From assembly GCA_019307165.1 (NCBI GenBank), contig JAFDKD010000298.1:1-7311 (forward strand): a stretch of DNA of 7,311 bases, read 5' to 3'. Below are positions 1 through 5,160 of this stretch, in pieces; the stretch's first letter is position 1; each line of letters begins with the position of its first letter. Source of the DNA: Deltaproteobacteria bacterium. GTDB lineage: Bacteria; Desulfobacterota; DSM-4660; Desulfatiglandales; Desulfatiglandaceae. The notes under the pieces are model-generated. The model had not been told where the DNA came from. It ran no database searches and saw nothing but the letters and a program-made list of their open reading frames with translations. Made by a program: the position numbers and the translations under genes.

Positions 1-61
1 GCAGCAGGAAGATGAGGATATCCGGGTAGATCAGCTTTTCGAGGGTCTGATAGAAATACAT
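1..61 (-). CDS. N-terminus of an unidentified probable membrane protein (partial)
   Basis: An ATG at 61 on the minus strand opens 20 codons that run off the left edge. The peptide begins MYFYQTLEKL and continues with a hydrophobic stretch (IYPDILIFLL), which looks like a signal anchor or first transmembrane helix. An in-frame TAG at 76-74 limits any upstream extension, so this ATG is the only ordinary start available. There is no clear Shine-Dalgarno sequence in front of it, because a 7-bp repeat array begins nine bases upstream. It is the last gene of the co-oriented polysaccharide set, 572 bp beyond the fcl stop. I do not recognise the family from 20 residues; small membrane proteins with a short N-terminal anchor are possible, but this is a guess. 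Confidence 0.5.
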   Translation of the reverse strand, partial: MYFYQTLEKLIYPDILIFLL

Positions 62-69
62 ATGGTCGA

Positions 70-202
70 GAGACTAGATGCTGGATACCAGATGCTGGAT
101 ACCAGATACGGGATACTAGATCCTAGATACTGGATGCTAGATGCTGGATTCAAGATTCAAGAGACCAGAGACTAGAGTCGAGAGACTAGAGACTAGAGAA
201 AA
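70..202. repeat. Heptad array, 19 consecutive 7-bp units
   Basis: This stretch divides without a gap into 19 units of exactly 7 bp. They begin GAGACTA (70), GATGCTG (77), GATACCA (84), GATGCTG (91), GATACCA (98), GATACGG, GATACTA, GATCCTA, GATACTG, GATGCTA and GATGCTG, then GATTCAA twice, GAGACCA, GAGACTA, GAGTCGA, GAGACTA twice, and GAGAAAA (196). The first two bases of every unit are GA and the fifth is usually C, while other positions drift, so units are diverged but phase is kept. The array starts 9 bp upstream of the start codon of the leftmost gene and would lie in its 5' leader. Confidence 0.9.
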
Positions 203-206
203 GAGC

Positions 207-241
207 GTTATTGGTTATTGCTTATCGGTCATCAAATAGGG
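207..241. repeat. Heptad array, GTTATTN type
   Basis: Five 7-bp units follow the previous array with a phase step of four bases: GTTATTG (207), GTTATTG (214), CTTATCG (221), GTCATCA (228) and AATAGGG (235). The same GTTATTN words recur at 4937-4957 and 7131-7165, also joined to AGAG-type heptads. Confidence 0.75.
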
Positions 242-267
242 ATGCAGGTCGTGGAGATTGGCAAGAG

Positions 268-298
268 CCCGCGAAGCGGGTCCAGTGCGCAGCACTGG
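268..298. repeat. Double GNA-triloop mini-hairpin (copy 1)
   Basis: Two perfect stem-loops lie one base apart. The first is CCCGC-GAA-GCGGG (268-280); the second is CCAGTGC-GCA-GCACTGG (282-298). Each core has the form GCGNAGC (271-277 and 287-293), the motif known from single-stranded DNA studies as an unusually stable mini-hairpin. Related copies are at 3415-3445, 5422-5454 and 7048-7088. Confidence 0.85.
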
Positions 299-318
299 GT
301 ACGATGGGAACGCCAATA

Positions 319-358
319 GACCAGAGGGCAGAGGTCAGATGTCGGAGATCAGAAAGAG
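319..358. repeat. Heptad block, GAGGTCA type
   Basis: A partial unit GACCA (319-323) is followed by five 7-bp units: GAGGGCA, GAGGTCA, GATGTCG, GAGATCA and GAAAGAG. The same five words, with one base changed, are at 3471-3505, and a related block is at 1902-1943. Confidence 0.8.
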
Positions 359-502
359 AACAACAAAACTGAACCCGATCCCATTTGCCTGCCGGGCCGT
401 AGTCCGTTTCTGACGGACGAAGGCCGGTGTTCATCCGTGTACGTGGTTGAAACTGCCTGTCATATTCCTGCTGTAATGCAGAAGCATGGGTTATGCCTGC
501 TG

Positions 503-582
503 ATCCTGTAGATCCTGTTAATCCTGTCCGATTGTTATTATCTTTTCTCCGTGATCTCTGTGAACTCTGTGAGAGATATTGA
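503..582. repeat. 9-bp arrays, ATCCTGTNN and CTCTGTGAN
   Basis: Three 9-bp units ATCCTGTAG, ATCCTGTTA and ATCCTGTCC fill 503-529. After a 17-bp gap come four more 9-bp units at 547-582: CTCCGTGAT, CTCTGTGAA, CTCTGTGAG and AGATATTGA. The phase within each array is exact. The pair sits on the stop-codon side of fcl, as the equivalent arrays do beside the O-antigen ligase-like gene (3621-3691). Confidence 0.8.
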
Positions 583-586
583 TTTT

Positions 587-625
587 TTATCTTTTCTTTG
601 CGCTCTTGCCGATCTTGGCGAGAGA
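587..625. repeat. TTTGCGATC/TTGGCGAGA 9-bp repeat beside the fcl stop
   Basis: After the shared lead TTATCTTTTC come three 9-bp units: TTTGCGCTC (597), TTGCCGATC (606) and TTGGCGAGA (615). The equivalent at 5581-5610, beside the aminotransferase stop codon, has two units, TTTGCGATC and TTGGTGAGA, so the copies differ by one whole 9-bp unit. The array ends about 10 bp from the fcl stop codon. It does not form a convincing GC stem with a T-run, so I do not call it a terminator. Confidence 0.65.
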
Positions 626-632
626 ATGATTT

Positions 633-1580
633 TCATATTGACCGGTTGCCTCCCGCTACTTGCTCAACATACCAGGCGTAGGTCTGCTCGATGCCCTCGC
701 GCAACGCAATCTTCGGCTGCCAACCGAGGGACGTCAATCGGCTCACATCCAGCAACTTCCTGGGCGTGCCGTCGGGCTTTGACGCATCGAAAGTCAGTCT
801 GCCGGTAAATCCCACCACGTCCCTGATTAACTCGGCCAATTCGGCAATGGAGATGTCCCGGCCCATCCCTATATTGATGATTACGGGTGAGCTATACCTC
901 TCCATTAAAAACAGGCAGGCATCGGCCAGATCGTCCACGTGCAGGAACTCGCGCAAGGGGCCCCCCGTGCCCCAAATCACCACTTCTTCGCGGCCCGCCT
1001 CTTTTGCCTCATGAAATTTCCGAATAAGGGCGGGCAAAACATGACTGCTCTCCAGGTCGAAGTTGTCTCCGGGCCCGTACAGGTTGGTGGGCATGCAGCT
1101 TATGGCGTCGAACCCGTACTGCTTGCGATAGGCCTGGCACATCTTGATGCCCGCGATCTTGGCTACCGCATACCACTCGTTGGTGGGTTCCAGTTCTCCG
1201 GTCAACAGGTATTCCTCCCTCATGGGCTGGGGGGCCAGCCTGGGATAGATGCAGGAGGAGCCCAGGAAGAGGAGTTTTTCGGCGCCGGTACGTTGGGCCG
1301 CGTGGATGATGTTCGTTTGCATCATCAAATTCCGGCCGATGAATTCAGCGGGGTACGTATCGTTGGCCAGGATGCCGCCGACTTTTGCCGCGGCCAGAAA
1401 CACATATTCGGGCAGCTCCCGCTCAAAGAATCCCTCGACCGCCGCCTGGCGGGTGAGGTCCAGGTCGGCATGGGTGCGGGTGACGAGGTTCGCAAATCCC
1501 TCCGCCCGAAGCTTTCTCAGGATGGCGGCGCCGACCAGGCCGGTGTGACCGGCGATGTAGATTTTGTCATCGTGTTCCAT
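633..1580 (-). CDS. fcl: GDP-L-fucose synthase
   Basis: This NADPH-dependent epimerase/reductase of the extended SDR superfamily converts GDP-4-keto-6-deoxy-D-mannose to GDP-L-fucose in the cytoplasm, the step after Gmd. The 315 residues match the family's usual length. The Rossmann motif GHTGLVG is at residues 11-17. The catalytic triad is visible as Ser108 in GSSCIYP and Tyr137/Lys141 in YAVAK; Cys110 and His180 (SSHVLP) match the acid/base residues known from the E. coli enzyme. PTNLYGPGDNFD (164-175) and the signature KPDGTPRKLLDVSRL (268-282) are typical of GDP-fucose synthases. The start at 1580 gives the normal short lead before the dinucleotide motif, but no Shine-Dalgarno is present: an A-rich run and an ACAGGAT array lie directly upstream. 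It is also called wcaG. Gmd lies 467 bp upstream on the same strand. Confidence 0.96.
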   Translation of the reverse strand: MEHDDKIYIAGHTGLVGAAILRKLRAEGFANLVTRTHADLDLTRQAAVEGFFERELPEYVFLAAAKVGGILANDTYPAEFIGRNLMMQTNIIHAAQRTGAEKLLFLGSSCIYPRLAPQPMREEYLLTGELEPTNEWYAVAKIAGIKMCQAYRKQYGFDAISCMPTNLYGPGDNFDLESSHVLPALIRKFHEAKEAGREEVVIWGTGGPLREFLHVDDLADACLFLMERYSSPVIINIGMGRDISIAELAELIRDVVGFTGRLTFDASKPDGTPRKLLDVSRLTSLGWQPKIALREGIEQTYAWYVEQVAGGNRSI

Positions 1581-1590
1581 TTTTTTAATT

Positions 1591-1620
1591 AGACAGGATT
1601 AACAGGATTTTACAGGATTA
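1591..1620. repeat. ACAGGATTA array (left inverted arm, spacer 2)
   Basis: ACAGGAT occurs at 1593, 1602 and 1612, a 9/10-bp period, beginning with ATTAGACAGGATTAACAGG. It starts about 10 bp from the fcl start codon, inside its 5' leader. The reverse complement of these words closes the same spacer at 2001-2036, giving an inverted pair around about 380 bp. Confidence 0.8.
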
Positions 1621-1631
1621 ATTCTGTTCAT

Positions 1632-1770
1632 CCTTTCCGGAAGAAAGGCTGAACTGTCCATCACGCTTCGCGTGAGAGGGCGTCTACCACTCAGCGCATG
1701 ATACTCAAACCACGCATGCCATCCTCGCCGAAGGCGATCATGTGTATGGGCCGCCTTCCGGGCGGGCCAT
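1632..1770. repeat. Cluster of four small stem-loops
   Basis: Four short inverted repeats are readable: CCTTTC-CGGAA-GAAAGG (1632-1648), TCACGC-TTC-GCGTGA (1661-1675), TCGCC-GAA-GGCGA (1725-1737), and a 25-nt hairpin at 1746-1770 with an approximately 10-bp stem containing one G-G mismatch. The second reads GCGAAGC at its tip on the minus strand and the third has a GAA triloop, like the double hairpins in the other spacers. This segment takes the place of the double hairpin, which is missing from this spacer. I see nothing codable in 1640-1890. Confidence 0.6.
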
Positions 1771-1901
1771 GCATATGTTAATAATGATCTTGTCGATCCT
1801 GTCTGATTTCCCTTCTCCTTTTCGGATCTTTGAATTTTCGCCGGACTTGCACACCTGAATGGCCAAAGTTGATCAACAAGAACAAAGAAATATATTACAG
1901 A

Positions 1902-1943
1902 GAGCGCAGATGTCGGAGGTCAGAAAGCAAAGCACAAAACATA
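1902..1943. repeat. Heptad block in spacer 2
   Basis: Six 7-bp units in phase: GAGCGCA, GATGTCG, GAGGTCA, GAAAGCA, AAGCACA and AAACATA. The second to fourth match the blocks at 338-358, 3485-3505 and 7248-7268. Confidence 0.75.
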
Positions 1944-1962
1944 TGCCGATCTCATCTTCTTT

Positions 1963-2036
1963 ATCCGTGTTCATCCGTGTGATCCGTGGTTAAGGCCTTT
2001 ATCCTGTTCATCCTGTAGATCCTGTTAATCCTGTCA
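1963..2036. repeat. 9-bp arrays, ATCCGTGTN then ATCCTGTTN (right inverted arm, spacer 2)
   Basis: ATCCGTGTTC, ATCCGTGTG and ATCCGTGG (1963-1989) are followed by four exact 9-bp units ATCCTGTTC, ATCCTGTAG, ATCCTGTTA and ATCCTGTCA (2001-2036). The second set is the reverse complement of the array at 1591-1620 and ends 11 bp from the gmd stop codon. Confidence 0.85.
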
Positions 2037-2047
2037 AAAAAATCTCA

Positions 2048-3172
2048 TTAATCATGATTCCCGCTGTTTATGATCTGCTGGACCACGTCGCGGCAGGCCT
2101 GGAGGTTCAAGAGGTCCTGGATGTCGGCACGCACCATGATCCGGGCCAGTTCGTCGAACGTGACGCTCGGCTCCCAGCCCAGTTCCTTTCGTGCCTTGGA
2201 CGGGTCGCCCAGAAGGTAATCCACTTCCGTGGGCCTGAAATACCTGGGGTCGATGGCGATCGCCTCGTCACCCGGCCGGGGCGCCTTGGGCGCTTCCTCC
2301 GAGGGCTGAAACGACACGGACTTGATGATTCCCCGTGCTTCCTCTCCGTTGCCCCCCCACTCGATATCCATGCCCGCTTCCTGAAACGCCACCTCGCAAA
2401 ACTCCCTTACGGAATGGGATTCCCCGGTGGCGATCACATAGTCGTCGGGCTGCTCCTGTTGGAGTATCAGCCACATGGCCCGGATGTAATCGGGCGCATA
2501 TCCCCAGTCCCGCCGGGCATCCAAGTTGCCCAGGTAAAGTTTATCCTGAAAACCGTAACGGATTCGCGCCACGGCGCGCGTGATTTTGCGGGTCACGAAG
2601 GTCTCGCCGCGCCGCGGCGATTCGTGATTGAACAAGATCCCGTTGGACGCGAAAAAATTGTATCCCTCCCGGTAATTCCTTACCAGCCAATAGGCATAGA
2701 CCTTGGCGGCCGCATAAGGGCTTCGCGGCTGAAGCGGCGTCTCCTCGTTCTGGGGCGCGGGCGCGCCACCGAACATCTCGCTCGAAGAAGCCTGATAGAA
2801 CCGGCACTTGCCGCCTGTTTTGCGAATGGCCTCGAGCAGTCTGGTGGTGCCGAGTCCCACGATGTCCCCGGTATACTCGGGCATATCGAAGCTGACCCTG
2901 ACATGGCTTTGGGCGCCCAGGTGGTAGATCTCGTCCGGCTGGACATTGTAGATCAGATCGGCCATCTGACCGGATACGGACAGGTCACCGTAGTGGAGAA
3001 ACAGGCGCCTGTCGGGCTGGTGTTGATCCTGGTAAATGTGGTCGATCCGGTCCGTGTTGAACGAGCTGGATCTTCGGATGAGGCCGTGGACCTCATAGCC
3101 CTTTTCGAGCAGAAATTCGGCAAGATAGCTGCCATCCTGACCGGTGATGCCGGTGATGAGTGCGCGTTTCAT
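2048..3172 (-). CDS. gmd: GDP-mannose 4,6-dehydratase
   Basis: This NADP-dependent extended SDR enzyme dehydrates GDP-D-mannose to GDP-4-keto-6-deoxy-D-mannose, the branch-point precursor of GDP-L-fucose, GDP-rhamnose and GDP-perosamine. The 374 residues fit the family. The Rossmann motif GITGQDG is at 8-14. The active site reads ASSSE at 128-132, so Ser130 stands where the E. coli enzyme has Thr, with Glu132 and the Tyr153/Lys157 pair in SPYAAAKVYAYW. FNHESPRRGETFVTRKI (181-197), NLDARRDWGYAPDYIRAMW (216-234), DPRYFRPTEVDYLLGDP (308-324) and the KARKELGW end are hallmark blocks. Relative to the compact family core, extra residues appear at about 276-302, between the GNGEEARGI stretch and DPRYFRP. 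The start has a good ribosome-binding site, GAGGAA at 3184-3179, six bases from the ATG. Fcl, the next enzyme of the pathway, is downstream on the same strand. Confidence 0.98.
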   Translation of the reverse strand: MKRALITGITGQDGSYLAEFLLEKGYEVHGLIRRSSSFNTDRIDHIYQDQHQPDRRLFLHYGDLSVSGQMADLIYNVQPDEIYHLGAQSHVRVSFDMPEYTGDIVGLGTTRLLEAIRKTGGKCRFYQASSSEMFGGAPAPQNEETPLQPRSPYAAAKVYAYWLVRNYREGYNFFASNGILFNHESPRRGETFVTRKITRAVARIRYGFQDKLYLGNLDARRDWGYAPDYIRAMWLILQQEQPDDYVIATGESHSVREFCEVAFQEAGMDIEWGGNGEEARGIIKSVSFQPSEEAPKAPRPGDEAIAIDPRYFRPTEVDYLLGDPSKARKELGWEPSVTFDELARIMVRADIQDLLNLQACRDVVQQIINSGNHD

Positions 3173-3177
3173 AATAC

Positions 3178-3275
3178 GTTCCTCGTTCCTTGTTCTTGGT
3201 GCTTCGTGCTTGGTTCCTGGTTCTTTGTTTCAGGATACTAGATGCTGGATATCAGATTCTAGATGCTGGATGACG
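3178..3275. repeat. Heptad array, 14 consecutive 7-bp units
   Basis: Exactly 14 units in one phase: GTTCCTC, GTTCCTT, GTTCTTG, GTGCTTC, GTGCTTG, GTTCCTG, GTTCTTT, GTTTCAG, GATACTA, GATGCTG, GATATCA, GATTCTA, GATGCTG and GATGACG. The change from GTTCYTN to GATNCTN units happens without a break in phase, which suggests both belong to one family. The last seven units recur at 5108-5142 in nearly the same order. The array begins five bases upstream of the gmd ATG. Confidence 0.92.
3179..3184 (-). promoter_or_regulatory. gmd Shine-Dalgarno, formed by a repeat unit
   Basis: GAGGAA on the minus strand lies six bases before the gmd ATG. It is the reverse complement of the first heptad, GTTCCTC (3178-3184), of the array 3178-3275; the adjacent unit gives a second AAGGAA. 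The repeat therefore supplies the ribosome-binding site. Confidence 0.75.
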
Positions 3276-3284
3276 GCTGCGCCA

Positions 3285-3314
3285 GGTTGAGGTTGAGGTT
3301 AAGGTTAAGGTTGA
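3285..3314. repeat. GGTTRA hexamer array, five units
   Basis: GGTTGA, GGTTGA, GGTTAA, GGTTAA, GGTTGA, followed by GCG. A four-unit homologue is at 5161-5184 with matching flanks: GCTGGATGACGGC before, and GTTGCCG then AACATATT after. The two copies differ by one 6-bp unit. Confidence 0.85.
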
Positions 3315-3348
3315 GCGACGGATTGTGCGTTGCCGCCTAAAAAACATA

Positions 3349-3380
3349 TTAGACAGGATTAACAGGATACTGCAGGATAC
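3349..3380. repeat. ACAGGATTA array (left inverted arm, spacer 3)
   Basis: ATTAGACAGGATTAACAGG followed by further CAGGATAC words at 9-bp spacing. The reverse complement ATCCTGTCTAAT lies at 3639-3650, making terminal inverted repeats around a segment of about 300 bp. Confidence 0.75.
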
Positions 3381-3414
3381 GAAAAAGAAATTGGTTTATG
3401 GAGACCGGCAAAGG

Positions 3415-3445
3415 CCCGCAAAGCGGGTCCAGTGCGCAGCCCTGG
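3415..3445. repeat. Double mini-hairpin (copy 2)
   Basis: CCCGC-AAA-GCGGG (3415-3427) followed by CCAGTGC-GCA-GCCCTGG (3429-3445), the second with one T-C mismatch. Layout and spacing equal copy 1; the loop change and mismatch look like decay. Confidence 0.75.
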
Positions 3446-3470
3446 GAACAATGGGAATAGCAATAGACCA

Positions 3471-3505
3471 GAGGGCAGAGGTCAGATGTCAGAGATCAGA
3501 AAGAG
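3471..3505. repeat. Heptad block, GAGGTCA type
   Basis: GAGGGCA, GAGGTCA, GATGTCA, GAGATCA and GAAAGAG in exact 7-bp phase, one base different from 324-358. Confidence 0.8.
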
Positions 3506-3538
3506 AACAACAAAACTGAAGGCGGTCTCATCCTTCAT

Positions 3539-3691
3539 ATCCGTGTTATCAGTGTCATCCGTGGTTGAAACTGCTTGTCGTGCGGTACCCATAATACAGA
3601 AGCATTAGTTTCTTCTTCTGATCCCTTATGTCCTGTTTATCCTGTCTAATGTTTTCTCTGTGATCTCTGCGAACTCTGTGAGAGACATTGA
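3539..3691. repeat. 9-bp arrays beside the O-antigen ligase-like stop
   Basis: Three sub-arrays, each in exact 9-bp phase. ATCCGTGTT, ATCAGTGTC and ATCCGTGG fill 3539-3564; ATCCCTTAT, GTCCTGTTT and ATCCTGTCT fill 3621-3647; CTCTGTGAT, CTCTGCGAA, CTCTGTGAG and AGACATTGA fill 3656-3691. A 56-bp linker between the first two matches 447-502. Confidence 0.8.
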
Positions 3692-3693
3692 TT

Positions 3694-4932
3694 TTATCTG
3701 TTCCCCAAATTGTCCTCGGGTACGGGCGCGACCACTATGGCGCAAAGGACCGCAAAGAGTATGGCGTTGGCCGGGATATGGAGATTGAAATCGAAGATGC
3801 TGTGAACCAGGATGGCCGTTATCCCGGAAAGCGCCCCCAGGGTCGTCCCCCGGACCAGTCGGCTGGCATTCCCGAGTTTTCTTAAACCGCGCCCGTACAG
3901 GGCCACGGCCATCCACAAAGCCACCGCCAGAAGCGGGATGCCCACTTCAGCCGCGGCGTGGAGGTAGTCATTGTGGGCCATGGTAAAGTGAAGCCTGAGA
4001 CCCGCGGGCTGGTATTTAGTGTAGGCATATGGAAATGTTCCCGGTCCGCTCCCCAGCAGGGGGCGTTCTTTCATCATTTCGATAACGCCGCCCCACACCG
4101 TGACCCTGGACTGAAGACTGGGCTCCCCTTCCGCGTTTGACACGGTGAGGATGCGTTCCACGACAGGCGTGCTCGACAGCGCAAGGAACGTTACCACGAG
4201 GACACCCACCATGCCCGTCACAATGAAGGCTTTTCGCTTGAAACGCCGGTCGCACAGCAGGCAAACGCCCATAAAAACCAAACCGATGAAGGCAGCGGAC
4301 CACCCCCCCCTGGAAAGGGACAACAACAGGGCTGCGATCAGTACCAGCGTAACATAACCGGCCAGAAGCATTTTCCATCCCCCAAGCCCGGTGAGATAAA
4401 GTCCCAGCAACAGGGGAATGGCCATTTCCATATAGCCGGCCAAGTGGTTTCGGTTGCCGTAGGTCGAGGCGAAGGAACCCGCCTGATTGAGATCCGTGTA
4501 ATCCCACCAGGGAAAGGGGTTGCCTCCCAATGTCTTTATAAACCCGAAAACGGAAAGGAAAAAGGCCACCCCTATGACCACAAGCAGGAGTTCCCGAAGC
4601 CCGGACCGCGTGCGAACCGCCTGGATTGTCAAGTAAAATACAGCTACATAATTCAAGAAAAGCAGGGAGGACCAAAAGCTCAACCCTGGGTCCATTGAAA
4701 AGACCGTTGCCGCGCCAATGACCAGGAGGAGGAGCAGCAGCGGCGTATCCAGGGGTGTCTTGATCCATTTGAGTCGCCCGTCCAGGCCGGCCCTGATAAA
4801 AAATACCGTCACGGCCAGAAGAGTGAGGATGTGGATAAGGGTGATTGCCCACCCCTGCACGCCGCCCCTGGCCAGCGGGGTGAAAATGAGCAGGACGTAA
4901 AGGAGATAGGGGCGGGAGTTTGAGATCTTCAA
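3694..4932 (-). CDS. O-antigen ligase/polymerase-like membrane protein (Wzy_C family)
   Basis: A polytopic inner-membrane protein of 412 residues in the family of O-antigen ligases (WaaL), Wzy-type polymerases and protein O-oligosaccharyltransferases. I estimate 10-12 hydrophobic segments, for example near 9-20, 27-46, 63-79, 87-104, 113-133, 163-181, 187-205, 210-227 and 234-252, then a large periplasmic loop at 253-327, and further helices near 329-346, 362-379 and 388-403. Family motifs visible are TYGNRNHLAGYMEM (157-170), LSLSRGGW (204-211), SRVTVWGGVIEMMKERPLLGSGPGTF spanning 275-300, AHNDYLHAAAEVG (319-331) with the conserved His320, and HSIFDFNLHIPAN (377-389). Which glycan it transfers cannot be read from sequence. 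The start is a TTG with only a weak GGA upstream; an in-frame TAA at 4946-4944 rules out a much longer protein. A heptad array begins four bases upstream, and a 9-bp repeat overlaps its stop codon. Confidence 0.9.
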   Translation of the reverse strand: MKISNSRPYLLYVLLIFTPLARGGVQGWAITLIHILTLLAVTVFFIRAGLDGRLKWIKTPLDTPLLLLLLVIGAATVFSMDPGLSFWSSLLFLNYVAVFYLTIQAVRTRSGLRELLLVVIGVAFFLSVFGFIKTLGGNPFPWWDYTDLNQAGSFASTYGNRNHLAGYMEMAIPLLLGLYLTGLGGWKMLLAGYVTLVLIAALLLSLSRGGWSAAFIGLVFMGVCLLCDRRFKRKAFIVTGMVGVLVVTFLALSSTPVVERILTVSNAEGEPSLQSRVTVWGGVIEMMKERPLLGSGPGTFPYAYTKYQPAGLRLHFTMAHNDYLHAAAEVGIPLLAVALWMAVALYGRGLRKLGNASRLVRGTTLGALSGITAILVHSIFDFNLHIPANAILFAVLCAIVVAPVPEDNLGNR

Positions 4933-4936
4933 GGGC

Positions 4937-5021
4937 GTTATCCGTTATTGGTTATTAGGGAAAGTCTAGAGTCGAGAGACTAGAGATGAAAGATGTTCTT
5001 GGTTCCTGGATGCTAGATGCT
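4937..5021. repeat. Heptad array, spacer 4, first half
   Basis: GTTATCC (4937), GTTATTG, GTTATTA, GGGAAAG, TCTAGAG, TCGAGAG, ACTAGAG, ATGAAAG, ATGTTCT, TGGTTCC and TGGATGC run on in 7-bp steps. The part from AGGGAAAG (4957) onward is duplicated at 5042 onward. It starts four bases upstream of the TTG start of the O-antigen ligase-like gene. Confidence 0.8.
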
Positions 5022-5030
5022 ATGGGGTAT

Positions 5031-5039
5031 CGCTTCGCG
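5031..5039. repeat. Small CGC-TTC-GCG hairpin
   Basis: CGCTTCGCG forms a 3-bp stem whose minus-strand tip reads GCGAAGC. Its surroundings (CGCTTCGCGTGAGGG) match the longer hairpin at 1661-1675, so it is probably a truncated copy. It separates the two halves of the duplicated heptad region. Confidence 0.45.
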
Positions 5040-5041
5040 TG

Positions 5042-5142
5042 AGGGAAAGTCTAGAGACCAGAGTCTAGAGTCTAGAGATGAAAGATGTTCCTTGTTCTTG
5101 GTTCCTGGATGCTAGATATCAGATTCTAAATGCTGGATGACG
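5042..5142. repeat. Heptad array, spacer 4, second half
   Basis: GGGAAAG, TCTAGAG, then GAGACCA (5054), GAGTCTA twice and GAGATGA. After a 5-bp step come GTTCCTT (5087), GTTCTTG, GTTCCTG, GATGCTA, GATATCA, GATTCTA, AATGCTG and GATGACG. Compared with 4957-5018, the distance from AGGGAAAG to TGCTAGAT is 68 rather than 54 bp, exactly two heptads: one AGAG-type unit and one GTTCYTN unit. Confidence 0.88.
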
Positions 5143-5160
5143 GCTTCGCTACGCTCGCCA

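Larger units (their letters stand above)
253..590. repeat. Composite intergenic repeat, copy 1
   Basis: This block is homologous over its whole length to 3400-3698. Both contain, in order: a GGAGAYYGGCAA lead-in, a double mini-hairpin, the segment CAATAGACC, five AGAG-type heptads, a near-identical AGAAAGAGAACAACAAAACT segment, ATCCGTG words, GTGGTTGAAACTGC, an AATNCAGAAGCAT segment, ATCCTGT 9-mers and CTCYGTGAT 9-mers ending in an ATTGATTTT run. Copy 1 is longer, mainly because of an extra segment around 372-425 that includes the small palindrome-rich part CGTTTCTGACGGACG. No open reading frame in it is credible. Confidence 0.85.
3400..3698. repeat. Composite intergenic repeat, copy 2
   Basis: Homologue of 253-590 with the same sub-modules in the same order. 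Here the repeat runs into the coding sequence of the O-antigen ligase-like gene: the shared ATTGATTTTATC end contains that gene's stop codon (TAA on the minus strand, 3696-3694). Confidence 0.85.

Noticed and set aside
70..202. CRISPR array
   Set aside because: Units are 7 bp with no unique spacers and no conserved 23-37-bp repeat, and no cas gene is present.
268..298. Integron attC site
   Set aside because: The double hairpin lacks the R-box/L-box core sequences and the imperfect single long stem of attC; there is no integrase in the window.
587..632. Rho-independent terminator after fcl
   Set aside because: The only stem (GCC/GGC in the TTGCCGATCTTGGCG segment) is weak, and the T/A-run does not follow it in the right place on the minus strand. 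The downstream regions of the other genes likewise lack a GC stem plus T-run.
939..1592. Plus-strand open frame antisense to fcl
   Set aside because: Shadow of fcl; no motif, and its end is in the upstream repeat.
1591..2036. Insertion sequence
   Set aside because: The inverted arms resemble terminal repeats, but no transposase or remnant of one can be read in any frame, so only a MITE-like hypothesis is kept.
2054..3241. Long plus-strand open frame of 395 codons antisense to gmd
   Set aside because: It mirrors gmd, whose protein has every family motif; the antisense translation shows no recognisable domain and runs into the heptad array. GC-rich third positions of the real gene explain the missing stops.
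3285..3314. Telomere-like repeat
   Set aside because: GGTTRA is superficially telomeric, but it is a 4-5-unit internal array between genes, duplicated at a homologous position, with no sign of a replicon end.
3173..3360. Sigma-70 promoter upstream of gmd
   Set aside because: No convincing TTGACA/TATAAT pair with proper spacing on the minus strand; the A/T-rich word TCTAATATG at the edge of the ACAGGAT arm is too weak to call.
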